41,843 nt of DNA from CAZTZL01 sp964617625. GTDB taxonomy: Bacteria; Zhuqueibacterota; QNDG01; DSAB01. Each line of letters opens with the position of its first letter. The first letter of the stretch is position 1. Where the stretch lies: positions 1 through 41,843 of the forward strand of contig CAZTZL010000023.1 of assembly GCA_964617625.1 (NCBI GenBank), given 5' to 3'. The notes beneath the pieces are model-generated. The model saw nothing but the letters and a program-made list of their open reading frames with translations. It did not search any database and was not told where the DNA came from. Both the position numbers and the translations under genes were made by a program. This document shows, one piece after another, positions 9,901 to 18,300 of the stretch.

Positions 9901-10535
9901 AAATTCTGGAAACAGATGAATTTATGCAGTTTGATTTTGAAGAGAAAGATCAGATCGAATCCCATATTTCAAATTCGATTGCTGGGGACATTTTTAACGA
10001 AGAGATAGGTGTCAGTGAATCTGTTCAAAGTGAATATAAAGAACAGGAGAAAGACGGGGAAGGCTTTATTGAAATGATCGAGGGATTGGGATTTGACCGC
10101 CGGTCAGTATTGTATACGGAAAAAACGAAAGATTCGGGAGATGTCCCTCTTTTTAGAAATCAATTAAATAAAGACGAATATCTTGATTCGGGGATGTGGT
10201 GTTATCAGAAAGGACAGTACAATAAAGCCATCGAAGAGTTCAAAAAAGCAATAGAGATTGATCCAAATTTTATCGAGGTTTATCAATGTCTTGGTGACGC
10301 TTTTTTCCGAATGGGGCAATTGGATAATGCCATGCAAGCCTACGAAAAAGTAAGACAACTGGATCCGGATAATCTGAATGTTCTGGAAAACCTGGGAGTG
10401 ATATTTGCAAACCGTGGTGATTATAAAAAAGCAGTCTGGCAATGGGGTGAAGTACTGAAGAAAAATCCGGAAAGAAAAGATATTATCAATCGTATCAAGC
10501 GTATGCAGCGTGTGATCCGCCAGCGTTCCCTGTAA
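6996..10535 (+). CDS. Single-chain partner-switching regulator: RsbW-like kinase, sensor, SpoIIE phosphatase, HTH, TPR
   Basis: This is a 1179-residue membrane regulator. Order of parts: (a) residues 1-140, an anti-sigma-type HATPase with E49/N53 in DEAATNIIRHAY, a D-x-G (IDQG) and the GGLGIFII lid; (b) TM1 about 155-178, a roughly 145-residue extracytoplasmic segment, TM2 about 322-347; (c) a HAMP/coiled linker to about 415; (d) a SpoIIE/PP2C phosphatase with GGDYFD (D443, D446), DVSGKG (D461), SAGHNP, TDGITEA and SDDIT (D639, D640), all metal-site aspartates present; (e) residues 672-770, two HTH-like segments resembling the N-terminus of IS481/IS3-type transposases; (f) a very acidic, probably disordered stretch about 800-1050; (g) about three TPRs to the end. 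Kinase and phosphatase of a partner switch are normally separate proteins. The likely substrate is the STAS protein encoded next. No sigma factor is visible nearby, so the final output is unknown. Start ATG 6996 has only a distant GAGGAG. Confidence 0.93.
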   Translation: MFKRVIREERKVPADINYLGEMRDFITHVGRKYGVSERIINAFKLAIDEAATNIIRHAYRDWDGFITVRMIVRNNNVTVSLIDQGHTFDLRKVRDPDLQRYVQIGKKGGLGIFIIRRVIDNIDYRKTIEGNELRLTKGRDVTSKRSILSSDISLTLKVRFSLIASGILTLLVFFSFIMTYSRQGKRIFKENLDAGRALARSVTHQSIDPLAKEEIWELARIAAEVHRDHTPNVSEVLILDTKNIVQGALRTELILEQYRMPPDAREIRKGVFLYKGRDGQEVYDLVESAIPNGLDIPVQIGTVHLLLNKKVIDTEITAARRRTVILYIIILLIGYFGIFALVYVTMSPFKKLAKWVKALGRDEVQDEMEFDTSSEIGEIAQAFNEITEKFRKSQVNLAEQERLQKEMQVAQEIQHTLLPSAFPEVEGYEIASYYEAAKEVGGDYFDFVEVDKETMGIVVADVSGKGVPGSLVMTMIRTALRTEARGNKNPADVLSRVNDFVMNDMKRGMFVTVFYVILDSHNRTISYASAGHNPMILFRGQTQKSYYLNPRGFPIGINLPDKTLFRNSIQSETLQLREGDVLIVYTDGITEAMNSNRDRYGEERFLSTIRKYGDLKVDPLVDKIKNEINLFTEGYAQSDDITLVAIREKLKAEDVLFNLRSRLIHMVNEEDMSVKEACEVVGVSTSTYYKYKKRFEEMGTDGLKERLIRSEIEERHISIEDKVKIYDIIREHTEFGPKRIQEELNTEKYGNTVIDEKRIYDELVRTHLNTKELRIAFVEKKKSGNKMKPPGTPLLTLDGQVIVESKARKLPFIPEAQFSEGEEQTEEMEKKGFQLHVSQRPKEEIYEDIDESAIEDSTLLDDFFNFSDQSIEDEAIESIEKEEPKETITAADFGLESEPEEMLTTGKKEAGDKETGEREEGQEAEVLESSDEENIEDDLFDVMFSDADDFSDESSKKGKDVSHHTTLKEILETDEFMQFDFEEKDQIESHISNSIAGDIFNEEIGVSESVQSEYKEQEKDGEGFIEMIEGLGFDRRSVLYTEKTKDSGDVPLFRNQLNKDEYLDSGMWCYQKGQYNKAIEEFKKAIEIDPNFIEVYQCLGDAFFRMGQLDNAMQAYEKVRQLDPDNLNVLENLGVIFANRGDYKKAVWQWGEVLKKNPERKDIINRIKRMQRVIRQRSL

Positions 10536-10549
10536 TCTTAGAAAAAGAG

Positions 10550-10578
10550 TTGACAATTTCATAATTTTCTTTTACATT
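10550..10578 (+). promoter_or_regulatory. Putative sigma70-type promoter for the STAS-acn-icd unit
   Basis: A perfect TTGACA (10550-10555) is followed after 17 bases by TACATT (10573-10578), which matches four of six -10 consensus bases. It lies in the 94-base gap before the STAS gene in an AT-rich stretch. Position and spacing suit a leader of about 45 bases. No operator repeat is seen. Confidence 0.6.
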
Positions 10579-10629
10579 TAATCGCTCTATTATTCATTAC
10601 TTAACCCATTTCTGTAGGAGATTGATAAG

Positions 10630-11319
10630 ATGGAAGGCATACAGGTATCCGTCGAAAAAACCGGACCGCAAAGCGATATTTCCATCATACGGGTTGGTGG
10701 TTACATCGATACCACCACGTCCTCGGAGCTCGAACGGGCGCTTGATTCTCTTTTAAAAGCCGGCGTCTATCAGGTGATTATCGATCTGGGGAATGTCGAT
10801 TATATCTCCAGTGCTGGATGGGGTATTTTCATCAGTGAAATCAAAGGAATTCGGGAGCGCGGAGGGGATCTCAAATTAGCACGAATGATTCCCGATGTTT
10901 ACGAAGTTTTTGAATTGCTCGAATTCAATTATATACTTAAAGCATTCAATACGATTGAGGATGCCATTCGAAATTTCGATAAAACCAAGGGTGAGGGTGT
11001 TTTGATCGAAGAGGAAAGTGTGGAGGAGGAAAATCAGGAAGAAGAAAATCAAGAAGAAGAGAAAGATGAACAGGAATCCAATATAAGAGTAACATCTGAT
11101 GAAGATCCGGATTCCATGGAAACAGAAGAAAAGGTGAAACGTATTGCCCTGGAAAATCCTTCCTGGGGCGCGTCCAAACTGTCAAAAGAACTAAATACAG
11201 AAAAGTACGGTTTTGAAAGAGTGAATGTTTTTGCTGTTTGGAAAATGCTTCGCAAGCTTGGATTGGGCAGCCAGAAGGATAGAGAGGCCATGTCCCGGGA
11301 AAAAGAATCACACGGATAA
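10630..11319 (+). CDS. STAS-domain anti-sigma-factor antagonist with C-terminal transposase-type HTH
   Basis: The protein has 229 residues; the start is supported by TAGGAG at 10615-10620, nine bases before the ATG. Residues 1-115 form a SpoIIAA/RsbV-like STAS domain; YISSAGWG places the probable phospho-acceptor at Ser61. Residues about 125-160 are a very acidic linker with a short tandem EENQE repeat. Residues about 163-220 form an HTH-like segment (NPSWGASKLSKELN, then WKMLRKLGLGS) of the HTH_21/IS481 type found in transposases. The same segment, including an identical ELNTEKYG, occurs in the kinase/phosphatase encoded just upstream. In known systems the STAS protein is phosphorylated by the RsbW-like kinase and reset by the SpoIIE phosphatase, both of which are here in the neighbouring chain. 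The added HTH suggests DNA binding or docking, which is inference. Classic STAS antagonists are about 110 residues, so this one is about twice the usual length. Confidence 0.92.
   Translation: MEGIQVSVEKTGPQSDISIIRVGGYIDTTTSSELERALDSLLKAGVYQVIIDLGNVDYISSAGWGIFISEIKGIRERGGDLKLARMIPDVYEVFELLEFNYILKAFNTIEDAIRNFDKTKGEGVLIEEESVEEENQEEENQEEEKDEQESNIRVTSDEDPDSMETEEKVKRIALENPSWGASKLSKELNTEKYGFERVNVFAVWKMLRKLGLGSQKDREAMSREKESHG
11026..11055 (+). repeat. Two tandem 15-base copies encoding EENQE in the STAS linker
   Basis: Two adjacent in-frame copies (11026-11040 and 11041-11055) differ by two third-position changes. They extend the acidic linker between STAS and HTH and probably reflect local slippage in a disordered region. 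Confidence 0.7.
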
Positions 11320-11333
11320 TCGGGAGGCTGTTT

Positions 11334-11340
11334 TTGGAGA
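11334..11340 (+). promoter_or_regulatory. Ribosome binding site fixing the aconitase start
   Basis: TTGGAGA sits 4 bases before ATG 11345. This chooses that ATG over longer in-frame extensions that would run back into the STAS gene. Confidence 0.6.
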
Positions 11341-11344
11341 TTGT

Positions 11345-13270
11345 ATGGCTTTGAATTTAACCCAGAAAATAATTAAGAATCATCTCATTGAAGGGGAACT
11401 GCTGTCCGGTTCCCCTCTTTCTATTCGGATTGACCAGACATTGACTCAGGATGCAAGCGGAACCATGGCCTATCTTCAACTTGAGGCACTGGAAATCGAC
11501 CGGGTCAAAACAGAACTTTCGGTAAGCTATGTGGATCATAACACGCTTCAGTCTGGTTTTGAGAACGCGGACGATCATCAGTATCTGCAGTCCGTGGCTT
11601 CAAAATACGGGATTCTTTTCTCACGACCAGGCAACGGGATCTGTCATCAGGTTCATCTGGAGCGGTTCGGTGTTCCCGGTAAAACACTGCTCGGATCGGA
11701 CAGCCATACCCCGACCGGAGGAGGAATCGGCATGCTCGGGATAGGCGCAGGCGGTTTGGATGTTGCGCTGGCAATGGCCGGACAGCCGTTTTTTTTGATC
11801 ATGCCCAAAGTTGTCCTCATTCAACTAAGCGGGAAGCTTCAACCGTTTGTCAGTGCAAAAGATATTATTCTTGAAATATTGCGCCGTCTCACTGTGAAGG
11901 GTGGTTTGGGCCGAATTATGGAATATTCGGGTGAAGGCGTAAAAACATTGACCGTGCCGGAAAGAGCCACGATTACCAATATGGGAGCCGAACTTGGAGC
12001 CACAACCTCAGTCTTCCCGAGTGATGAAAAAACTCGAAAGTTTTTAAAATCACAGGGGAGAGAAAATCAGTGGAGCTCGCTGTCAGCTGATGAAGGCGCC
12101 GATTACGATGAAACCATTGAAATAGATCTTTCGGTTCTGGAACCTTTAATTGCACAGCCTCACATGCCCGACAACGTTATACCGGTCCGGGAGATTCAGG
12201 GAACTAAAGTTCAACAGGTTGCCATGGGAAGCTGCACCAATTCTTCGTACCGGGACCTCATGATTATTGCCGCGATGCTGAAAGGAAAAAAAGTGCATCC
12301 CGGTGTCACGGCCGGACTGGCCCCGGGTTCCCGTCAGGTGGTTCTCAGTCTGATTCAGAATGATTCGTGGAAATCCATTGTCGCATCCGGTGTCCGAATT
12401 CTCGAGAATGTCTGCGGACCCTGTATCGGGATGGGTTTTTCACCTCCCTCGGACGGGATTACCTTGAGAACGTTCAATCGTAATTTTCTGGGGCGAAGCG
12501 GTACGAAGAGTGCCCAAGTTTATCTGTGCAGTCCGGAGACCGCTGTCGCAGCGGCCATTACTGGAGAGATCACCGATCCGCGAAATCTCGGGATCAAACC
12601 GGTGCAGGTCCGCATGCCCGACACATTTCCTGTTGACGATTCCATGATTCTTCAACCTTCCGATCACCCGGAAAATGTGGAAGTGATCCGGGGTCCCAAT
12701 ATCAAACCGGTTCCCGTAAAAGATCCCTTGCCGAATACCTTGAACGGTAAAGTGCTCCTCAAGGTGGAGGATAATATTACGACCGACCATATTCTTCCTG
12801 CAGGAGCTAAAATTCTTCCTCTCCGATCGAATCTACCGGCCATTTCCGAATATGTGTTTAATGCAGTTGATCCCACTTTTGTTGCAAGGGCCAAGGAGGC
12901 AGGCGGGGGATTTATCGTCGGAGGCGTCAATTACGGCCAGGGTTCCAGCCGTGAACACGCAGCTATGGGGCCGATGTATCTCGGAATCAAAGCAGTGATC
13001 GCGAAATCGTTTGCCCGTATTCATCTGGCCAACCTCATCAATTTTGGTATCGTGCCTTTCACGTTTGTCGATCCGGACGATTATGGAAAAGTTGCGCAGG
13101 AAGATCAATTGGAAATCGATGTCACAAAACTGAACGATAAAAACCTGATGGTTCTGAATCGGACGAAACATCTCGAAATCACGGTTTCTCATCCATTGAC
13201 GGGAAGAGACATTAAGATCATCCGGTCCGGAGGCGCGCTGGCGTATGTAAGGCAGTCCCTAAAAAAGTAA
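11345..13270 (+). CDS. acn: Aconitate hydratase
   Basis: Interconverts citrate and isocitrate in the TCA cycle using a [4Fe-4S] cluster; cytoplasmic. With start ATG 11345 the protein has 641 residues, close to the short Aquifex-type/mitochondrial-like aconitases and well short of the ~900-residue AcnA. Visible motifs: DSHTPTGGGIGMLGIGAGG, GSCTNSSYRDL (cluster ligand C297), CGPCIGMG (C357 and C360), EDNITTDHILPAG, and the swivelling-domain active-site sequence GGVNYGQGSSREHAAMGP. All three cluster cysteines are present. The gene lies 25 bases after the STAS gene and 23 bases before icd, with no terminator in between, so the three are probably one transcript. Homoaconitase or 3-isopropylmalate dehydratase are related alternatives, but the single-chain fusion of the large and small parts and the icd neighbour favour aconitase. 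Confidence 0.95.
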   Translation: MALNLTQKIIKNHLIEGELLSGSPLSIRIDQTLTQDASGTMAYLQLEALEIDRVKTELSVSYVDHNTLQSGFENADDHQYLQSVASKYGILFSRPGNGICHQVHLERFGVPGKTLLGSDSHTPTGGGIGMLGIGAGGLDVALAMAGQPFFLIMPKVVLIQLSGKLQPFVSAKDIILEILRRLTVKGGLGRIMEYSGEGVKTLTVPERATITNMGAELGATTSVFPSDEKTRKFLKSQGRENQWSSLSADEGADYDETIEIDLSVLEPLIAQPHMPDNVIPVREIQGTKVQQVAMGSCTNSSYRDLMIIAAMLKGKKVHPGVTAGLAPGSRQVVLSLIQNDSWKSIVASGVRILENVCGPCIGMGFSPPSDGITLRTFNRNFLGRSGTKSAQVYLCSPETAVAAAITGEITDPRNLGIKPVQVRMPDTFPVDDSMILQPSDHPENVEVIRGPNIKPVPVKDPLPNTLNGKVLLKVEDNITTDHILPAGAKILPLRSNLPAISEYVFNAVDPTFVARAKEAGGGFIVGGVNYGQGSSREHAAMGPMYLGIKAVIAKSFARIHLANLINFGIVPFTFVDPDDYGKVAQEDQLEIDVTKLNDKNLMVLNRTKHLEITVSHPLTGRDIKIIRSGGALAYVRQSLKK

Positions 13271-13277
13271 ATCCCGC

Positions 13278-13283
13278 AAGGAG
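13278..13283 (+). promoter_or_regulatory. Strong ribosome binding site of icd
   Basis: AAGGAG lies ten bases before ATG 13294. It supports that start and independent translation of icd within the acn-icd transcript. Confidence 0.65.
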
Positions 13284-13293
13284 AAATTTTAAT

Positions 13294-14643
13294 ATGGCTC
13301 TTTATGAAAAACTGGTTCCGCCCACCCAGGGAGCAAAAATCACGATTCAGGACGGTAAACTCAATGTTCCGGACCATCCCATCATACCATTCATCGAAGG
13401 AGATGGTATCGGTCCGGATATATGGAGGGCGACCCGGCCCGTGCTGGACAGTGCTGTACGGAAAGCATATAACGGGAAGCGTCAGATCGAATGGTTCGAG
13501 GTTCATGCCGGATTGTCCGCACTCAAACTTTATGGAAATGACCGTGTTCTTCCTGAAGACACATTGACTGCCATTCGTGAATATTTGGTTGCCTTGAAAG
13601 GACCTTTAACCACACCTGTGGGAGGATATAAATATGTCTGTCTGGTCTGTTCGGCAGAGCAGGACGGTCAAAATGGGGCAAGACCAAAAAAATGCATCAA
13701 ATGTGGAGCGGAATGGATTACTCCACGGTTTCGCAGTCTCAATGTCGGATTGCGGCAGCTTCTCGATCTGTATGCCTGTGTGCGCCCGGTTCGATGGTTT
13801 CAGGGTGTGCCTTGCCCTGTTAAACAACCTGAAAAGCTAAATATCATTATTTTTAGAGAAAATACCGAAGACGTTTATGCGGGAATCGAATTTGAGCAGG
13901 GTACAGAAGATGTGAAAAAGGTCATTCGTTTTTTAAAAAATGAAATGAAGAAAAATATCCGGGAAGATTCCGGTATTGGCATTAAGCCAATCAGTATTAC
14001 AGGATCAAAACGCTTGGTTCGCAAGGCAATCCAATATGCCATTGATCACCGTAAAACATCTGTTACGCTGGTGCATAAGGGCAATATTATGAAGTTTACA
14101 GAGGGTGCCTTTAGAGATTGGGGATACGAATTGGCAAAGGATGAATTTCGTGAAAAGATAGTTACCGAGAAGGAATTATGGGATGATTTTGATGGTAAAA
14201 TGCCACAAGGAAAAATGTTAATCAAAGATCGTATTGCTGATCAGATGTTTCAGCAGGTTCTTTTACGTCCTGATGAATACGATGTAGTCGCTCTGCCCAA
14301 TCTTAATGGAGATTATCTTTCTGATGCCTGTGCTGCCCAGGTTGGTGGATTGGGACTGGCGCCGGGGGCGAATATGGGAGATTATATCGGATTGTTCGAG
14401 GCCACACACGGAACTGCTCCCAAGTACACGGGAATGGACAAAGTGAATCCTAGCTCTGTCATTTTATCCGGTGCGCTCATGCTGGAATATCTTGGATGGA
14501 ATGAAGCGGCCCAAATGATTGTCCAATCCATAGAAAAAACGATTCAGCAAAAACGCGTAACCTATGATCTCGAGCGGCAGATGGAAGATGCTACCAAGTT
14601 GAAATGTTCGGAATATGGTGCTGCCATTATAGAAAACATGTAG
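13294..14643 (+). CDS. icd: NADP-type isocitrate dehydrogenase with an inserted four-cysteine (zinc-knuckle-like) loop
   Basis: Oxidatively decarboxylates isocitrate to 2-oxoglutarate in the TCA cycle. The 449-residue protein follows the E. coli Icd pattern almost throughout: GPLTTPVGG, RSLNV, FRENTEDVYAGIE, LVHKGNIMKFTEGAF, NLNGDYLSDA, GTAPKY. Cofactor residues K377, Y378, V384, Y424 and R428 match the NADP-specific set (E. coli K344, Y345, V351, Y391, R395). Between PVGG (107-111) and RSLNV (147-151) there is an insertion of about 33 residues with C-x2-C (116, 119) and C-x2-C (134, 137), separated by 14 residues and looking like a zinc ribbon. It sits directly before Ser148, the counterpart of E. 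coli Ser113, which contacts substrate and is the site of AceK phosphorylation. The insertion keeps frame and has ordered cysteines, so it is unlikely to be an error. No aceK is in the window. Confidence 0.95.
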   Translation: MALYEKLVPPTQGAKITIQDGKLNVPDHPIIPFIEGDGIGPDIWRATRPVLDSAVRKAYNGKRQIEWFEVHAGLSALKLYGNDRVLPEDTLTAIREYLVALKGPLTTPVGGYKYVCLVCSAEQDGQNGARPKKCIKCGAEWITPRFRSLNVGLRQLLDLYACVRPVRWFQGVPCPVKQPEKLNIIIFRENTEDVYAGIEFEQGTEDVKKVIRFLKNEMKKNIREDSGIGIKPISITGSKRLVRKAIQYAIDHRKTSVTLVHKGNIMKFTEGAFRDWGYELAKDEFREKIVTEKELWDDFDGKMPQGKMLIKDRIADQMFQQVLLRPDEYDVVALPNLNGDYLSDACAAQVGGLGLAPGANMGDYIGLFEATHGTAPKYTGMDKVNPSSVILSGALMLEYLGWNEAAQMIVQSIEKTIQQKRVTYDLERQMEDATKLKCSEYGAAIIENM

Positions 14644-14674
14644 GTGGATATATAGATCATGAATCGACTCTGAT

Positions 14675-14700
14675 AAAAGGCAGATTATCATCTGCCTTTT
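14675..14700 (+). terminator. Intrinsic terminator after icd
   Basis: AAAAGGCAGA (14675-14684) pairs with TCTGCCTTTT (14691-14700) around a short loop that can close further through AT/AT pairs. The 3' arm ends in four T. It closes the STAS-acn-icd unit. Confidence 0.75.
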
Positions 14701-14807
14701 ACTGTTTAGAACTCGGTTAGGCATGAAGAAACTTTTATTTGTAAAATGACGTTAGAAAATTGGGTGTCAGTATCGATGGATGGTGTTATTAATCATCGAA
14801 TGGATTA

Positions 14808-15323
14808 TTGAAGAAATATTTTTATATTATAGTGATTTTTTTATTTACCGGTTATCTGGGCTGTATTAACCCGTTTGCACCCAAACTGATTCGTTCTTTG
14901 GAAAGTTCGGACCTGATCATCACACCTCAACGCACACCGCAGGAGGTCCTTCAAAATTTTAAGGTCGCTTATACTTTCCGGGATTCACTGTTGTACAGCG
15001 ATCTGCTGGATACCGCTTTTCTGTTTATTTACTATGATTTTTATGAAGGCACTTCCGGACAGTATGTGTCATGGGGGCGTGATGTCGATTTGATGACAAC
15101 AGGTCGTTTGTTCCGGCATTTTGATGTAATTGAACTGGTATGGAATGAAACATTATACGAATCTGAAACAGAAGAGAACGGGGAATTGGGAAAAAGTTTT
15201 AATTTAACTTTAATCGGACAGGAGGGGGATTTTAAGCTTTCCGGAAGAGCCATTTTTTCCTTTCGAAAATGTCCGGATGAAAAGTGGCGAATTACACGCT
15301 GGAAAGATGAATCGGATATGTAA
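14808..15323 (+). CDS. Hypothetical outer-membrane or periplasmic lipoprotein
   Basis: The protein has 171 residues from a TTG start; no ATG or GTG is available in frame at a sensible distance and the Shine-Dalgarno is weak. The N-terminus is a short lysine pair, a hydrophobic stretch and the lipobox LGC (Cys19), so it is a likely lipoprotein. The mature part has the pattern of a small alpha+beta fold of the SnoaL/NTF2-like type (helix 'TPQEVLQNFKVAYTFRDSLLYSDLL', here quoted only by its key residues T43-L67, then beta strands ending KWRITRWKDE). That fold is a guess. I do not recognise a specific family. It is preceded by the icd terminator and a gap of 107 bases, and followed 28 bases later by the peptidase-barrel gene, so the two may be co-expressed and work together at the envelope. 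Confidence 0.72.
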   Translation: MKKYFYIIVIFLFTGYLGCINPFAPKLIRSLESSDLIITPQRTPQEVLQNFKVAYTFRDSLLYSDLLDTAFLFIYYDFYEGTSGQYVSWGRDVDLMTTGRLFRHFDVIELVWNETLYESETEENGELGKSFNLTLIGQEGDFKLSGRAIFSFRKCPDEKWRITRWKDESDM

Positions 15324-15336
15324 ATCCATTTTTTAT

Positions 15337-15344
15337 AAAGAGGG
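15337..15344 (+). promoter_or_regulatory. Ribosome binding site fixing the peptidase-barrel start
   Basis: AAAGAGGG lies seven bases before ATG 15352, which opens a signal peptide. It favours this start over an in-frame extension back into the lipoprotein gene. Confidence 0.6.
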
Positions 15345-15351
15345 CAGTGTT

Positions 15352-18300
15352 ATGAATTTTAGAACCATAAAAAATATCGGCTATGTTTGTACTGTAATAT
15401 TGCTTGTTCAGTTTTATCCAGGCCAATCTGTTTTTGCCCAAAGTTTTGGAAAGAACAAGGTACAGTATCAGGATTTTGACTGGAAATATGTACAATCGAA
15501 ATACTTCGATGTTTATTATTATGACGAAGAAAAGGCATTGGCCGAATTTGTTGCCGATGTTGCGGAATCGAGTTACGTGGCATTGAAACATGACCTCGGA
15601 TATCAAATCCAGGAAAGGATTCCGATTCTCGTCTATGACGGCCACAATGATTTTGAACAGACCAATGTTACCTATTCGATGATCGAAGAATCGGTCGGTG
15701 GATTCACGGAAATATTTAAAGACCGGATTGTGCTTCCCTTTCAGGGAAATTATGAAGAATTCCGGCATGTGATTCATCATGAATTGACCCATGCAGTGAT
15801 GTTTCAGATGCTCTATGGAAAAGGGATGGGATCCATGGTTTCTGGAATGATTCGGTTTCAGGTTCCTCTCTGGTTGGCAGAAGGTCTGGCCGAATATGAA
15901 AGCCTTGGGTGGGACACAGACAGTGATATGTTTATGAGAGATGCCACATTAAACGGATATGTGCCGCCGATTCAGCAAATGTATGGTTTTATGGTTTACA
16001 AGGGAGGACAATCTGTTCTGAATTATATTGCCGAAAAGTACGGGAGCCCCAAAATCGGGGAAATACTGACGAAGATTCGTCTGCATCGCAATGTTGAACG
16101 GGGTTTAAAACAATCCATCGGTGTGGGCATTGAAGAGTTGAGCAAAAGGTGGCAAAAGTATTTGAAAAAAGCATACTGGCCGGATATTGAGAATCGTGAT
16201 GAACCGGAAGATATTGCGAAACGGCTGACGGATCATACAAAGCAAAAACAATTTCTCAACAATGCTCCTGCCCTGTCTCCAAAAGGAGATAAAATGATTT
16301 ATCTTTCGGATCGTTCCGATTACATCGATATTTATTTAATGAGTACGATAGACAGTAAAAAATCGAAAAAACTGGTGACAGGAGAACGATCCAATCTATT
16401 CGAGGAGCTTCACTGGCTGAGACCTGGGATGGATTGGTCACCAGACGGTAAAAATGTGGTTTTTGCTACAAAAGCTGGCGGAAAAGATGCTTTGTATATC
16501 TACAATATCGAAGATGAGAAGATCACAAACACATTTCATTTTCCGCTCGACGGCATTTTCTCACCAGCTTGGTCGCCGACCAGCGATATGATCGCATTTA
16601 TGGGAATGGAAGGTGGACAATCGGATATTTATACTTTTCGGCTTTCAGATGAAACCTTGTCCCAGATTACCAATGATATTTTCAGTGATATGGATCCCAC
16701 GTGGTCTCCGGACGGGAAAGAAATCGCATTTGTTTCCGACCGCGAAAATTATCTTGAACCGGTTTCCGCCAATTTCAAGATTCAATCTCATAATTACAAG
16801 AAACAGGATCTCTATACGATTGATGTCGAAAACAGACGCATTGCGAAACTGACAAATGAGTGGGGTATTGTAAAAGATCCTGCATATTCACCCGATGGAA
16901 GAAAGATTGCTTTTATTTCGGACAAGAATGGAATAGACAACATTTATATACTGAACAGAGATACGGAAGACATTTATCCGATTACCAACCTTTTAACAGG
17001 AGTTTCCCAGATTTCCTGGTCTCGTGAAGGGTCAAGGTTTGCATTTGCTTCTTTCTATTATGCCGGCTATGATATATATCTTTTAAACAATCCTCTCGAT
17101 ATTGAACCGGGTTCGGTTACTTTGCGTAATACGGCTTTTATGGATAGAAAAGAAAAACAAGTTGTGTTGGAGGAAAAGGAGTCCGAAAAACCGGATAAGC
17201 AATTGGCCATGGATCTTCGTCACTTTGTTTTTGGAGACAAGTTCCGCCGCGGGGAAATCGATCCGTTTCGAAAAGAAAACAAAACTTTTTTGGATTCGGC
17301 GGCTTATAAGGATTCCGAAGGTGAATACAAGAGTCACCGTTACAAGATTAAATTTACTCCAGATTGGGTCGATGGTTCGGCCGGTTACAGTCAATTCTTC
17401 GGGTTGCAGGGATCGTCAATGATCGTTCTTTCCGACATTCTGGGGAACCATCAAATCAACATCTACACGGATCTTTTTTACAATCTAAAAAATTCAAATT
17501 TTCAATTGGCCTATTTTTATCTTCCAAAACGTATTGATATCGGTGCGGCTATTTTTCACTATTCTTATCTTTACTACACCTATTATTCGGACGGATACTA
17601 TCTCTACTACAATTATATCCGCGATCGGAATTATGGAATTTCTCTCTACGCTTCCAGGCCCTTTAACCGTTATCAGCGCATCGATCTCGGGATAACCGGT
17701 CTGGGGATCGATCGGGATTACGGGGATTTGGATCCATACGGCTATACCGGCGAATTTTTGACCGAACTTGGCAGTTTGTACAAACGGCGGGTGCTTCTGC
17801 TTAATCTGGGGTATACCACAGATACTGTGGTTTGGGGAATAACCGGTCCCGTAAATGGAAGGCGATCCAATCTGACAGTTACTTACAGTCCGTCGATCAG
17901 CAATAAATACGGACTTGATTTCTGGACAGTCCGTGGGGACTGGCGGCATTATCTCAGAATAAAACGGGATTATACTCTGGCGCTCAGACTGGACGCCGGG
18001 GCTTCGGAAGGAAAAAATCCCCAACGTTTTCTACTTGGAGGGATGAGGAATTGGGTCAACTATAAATACCGGGAAATACCGAACGATCAACTTTGGGAAG
18101 ACCTCTTCTATTTTTCCACATTTGAAACTCCCCTGAGAGGGTCTTCCTATTATGAGATGATCGGTACACGATTTGTTTTGGCCAATGTCGAGTTCCGTTT
18201 TCCCTTGGTGCAGTACCTCATACTGGGGTGGCCCCTGCCCATCGGGTTTCAGAATATTCGAGGCGTAATTTTCACAGATGTCGGATCGGCATGGGACAAT

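Noticed and set aside
13609..13740. The cysteine-rich stretch in icd as a sequencing or frameshift artefact
   Set aside because: The frame is kept on both sides and the four cysteines are in regular C-x2-C pairs, which is not expected from an error.
17494..18024. A 176-residue open frame on the - strand inside the peptidase-barrel gene
   Set aside because: It lies opposite a clear beta-barrel coding frame and shows no recognisable protein pattern or ribosome site.
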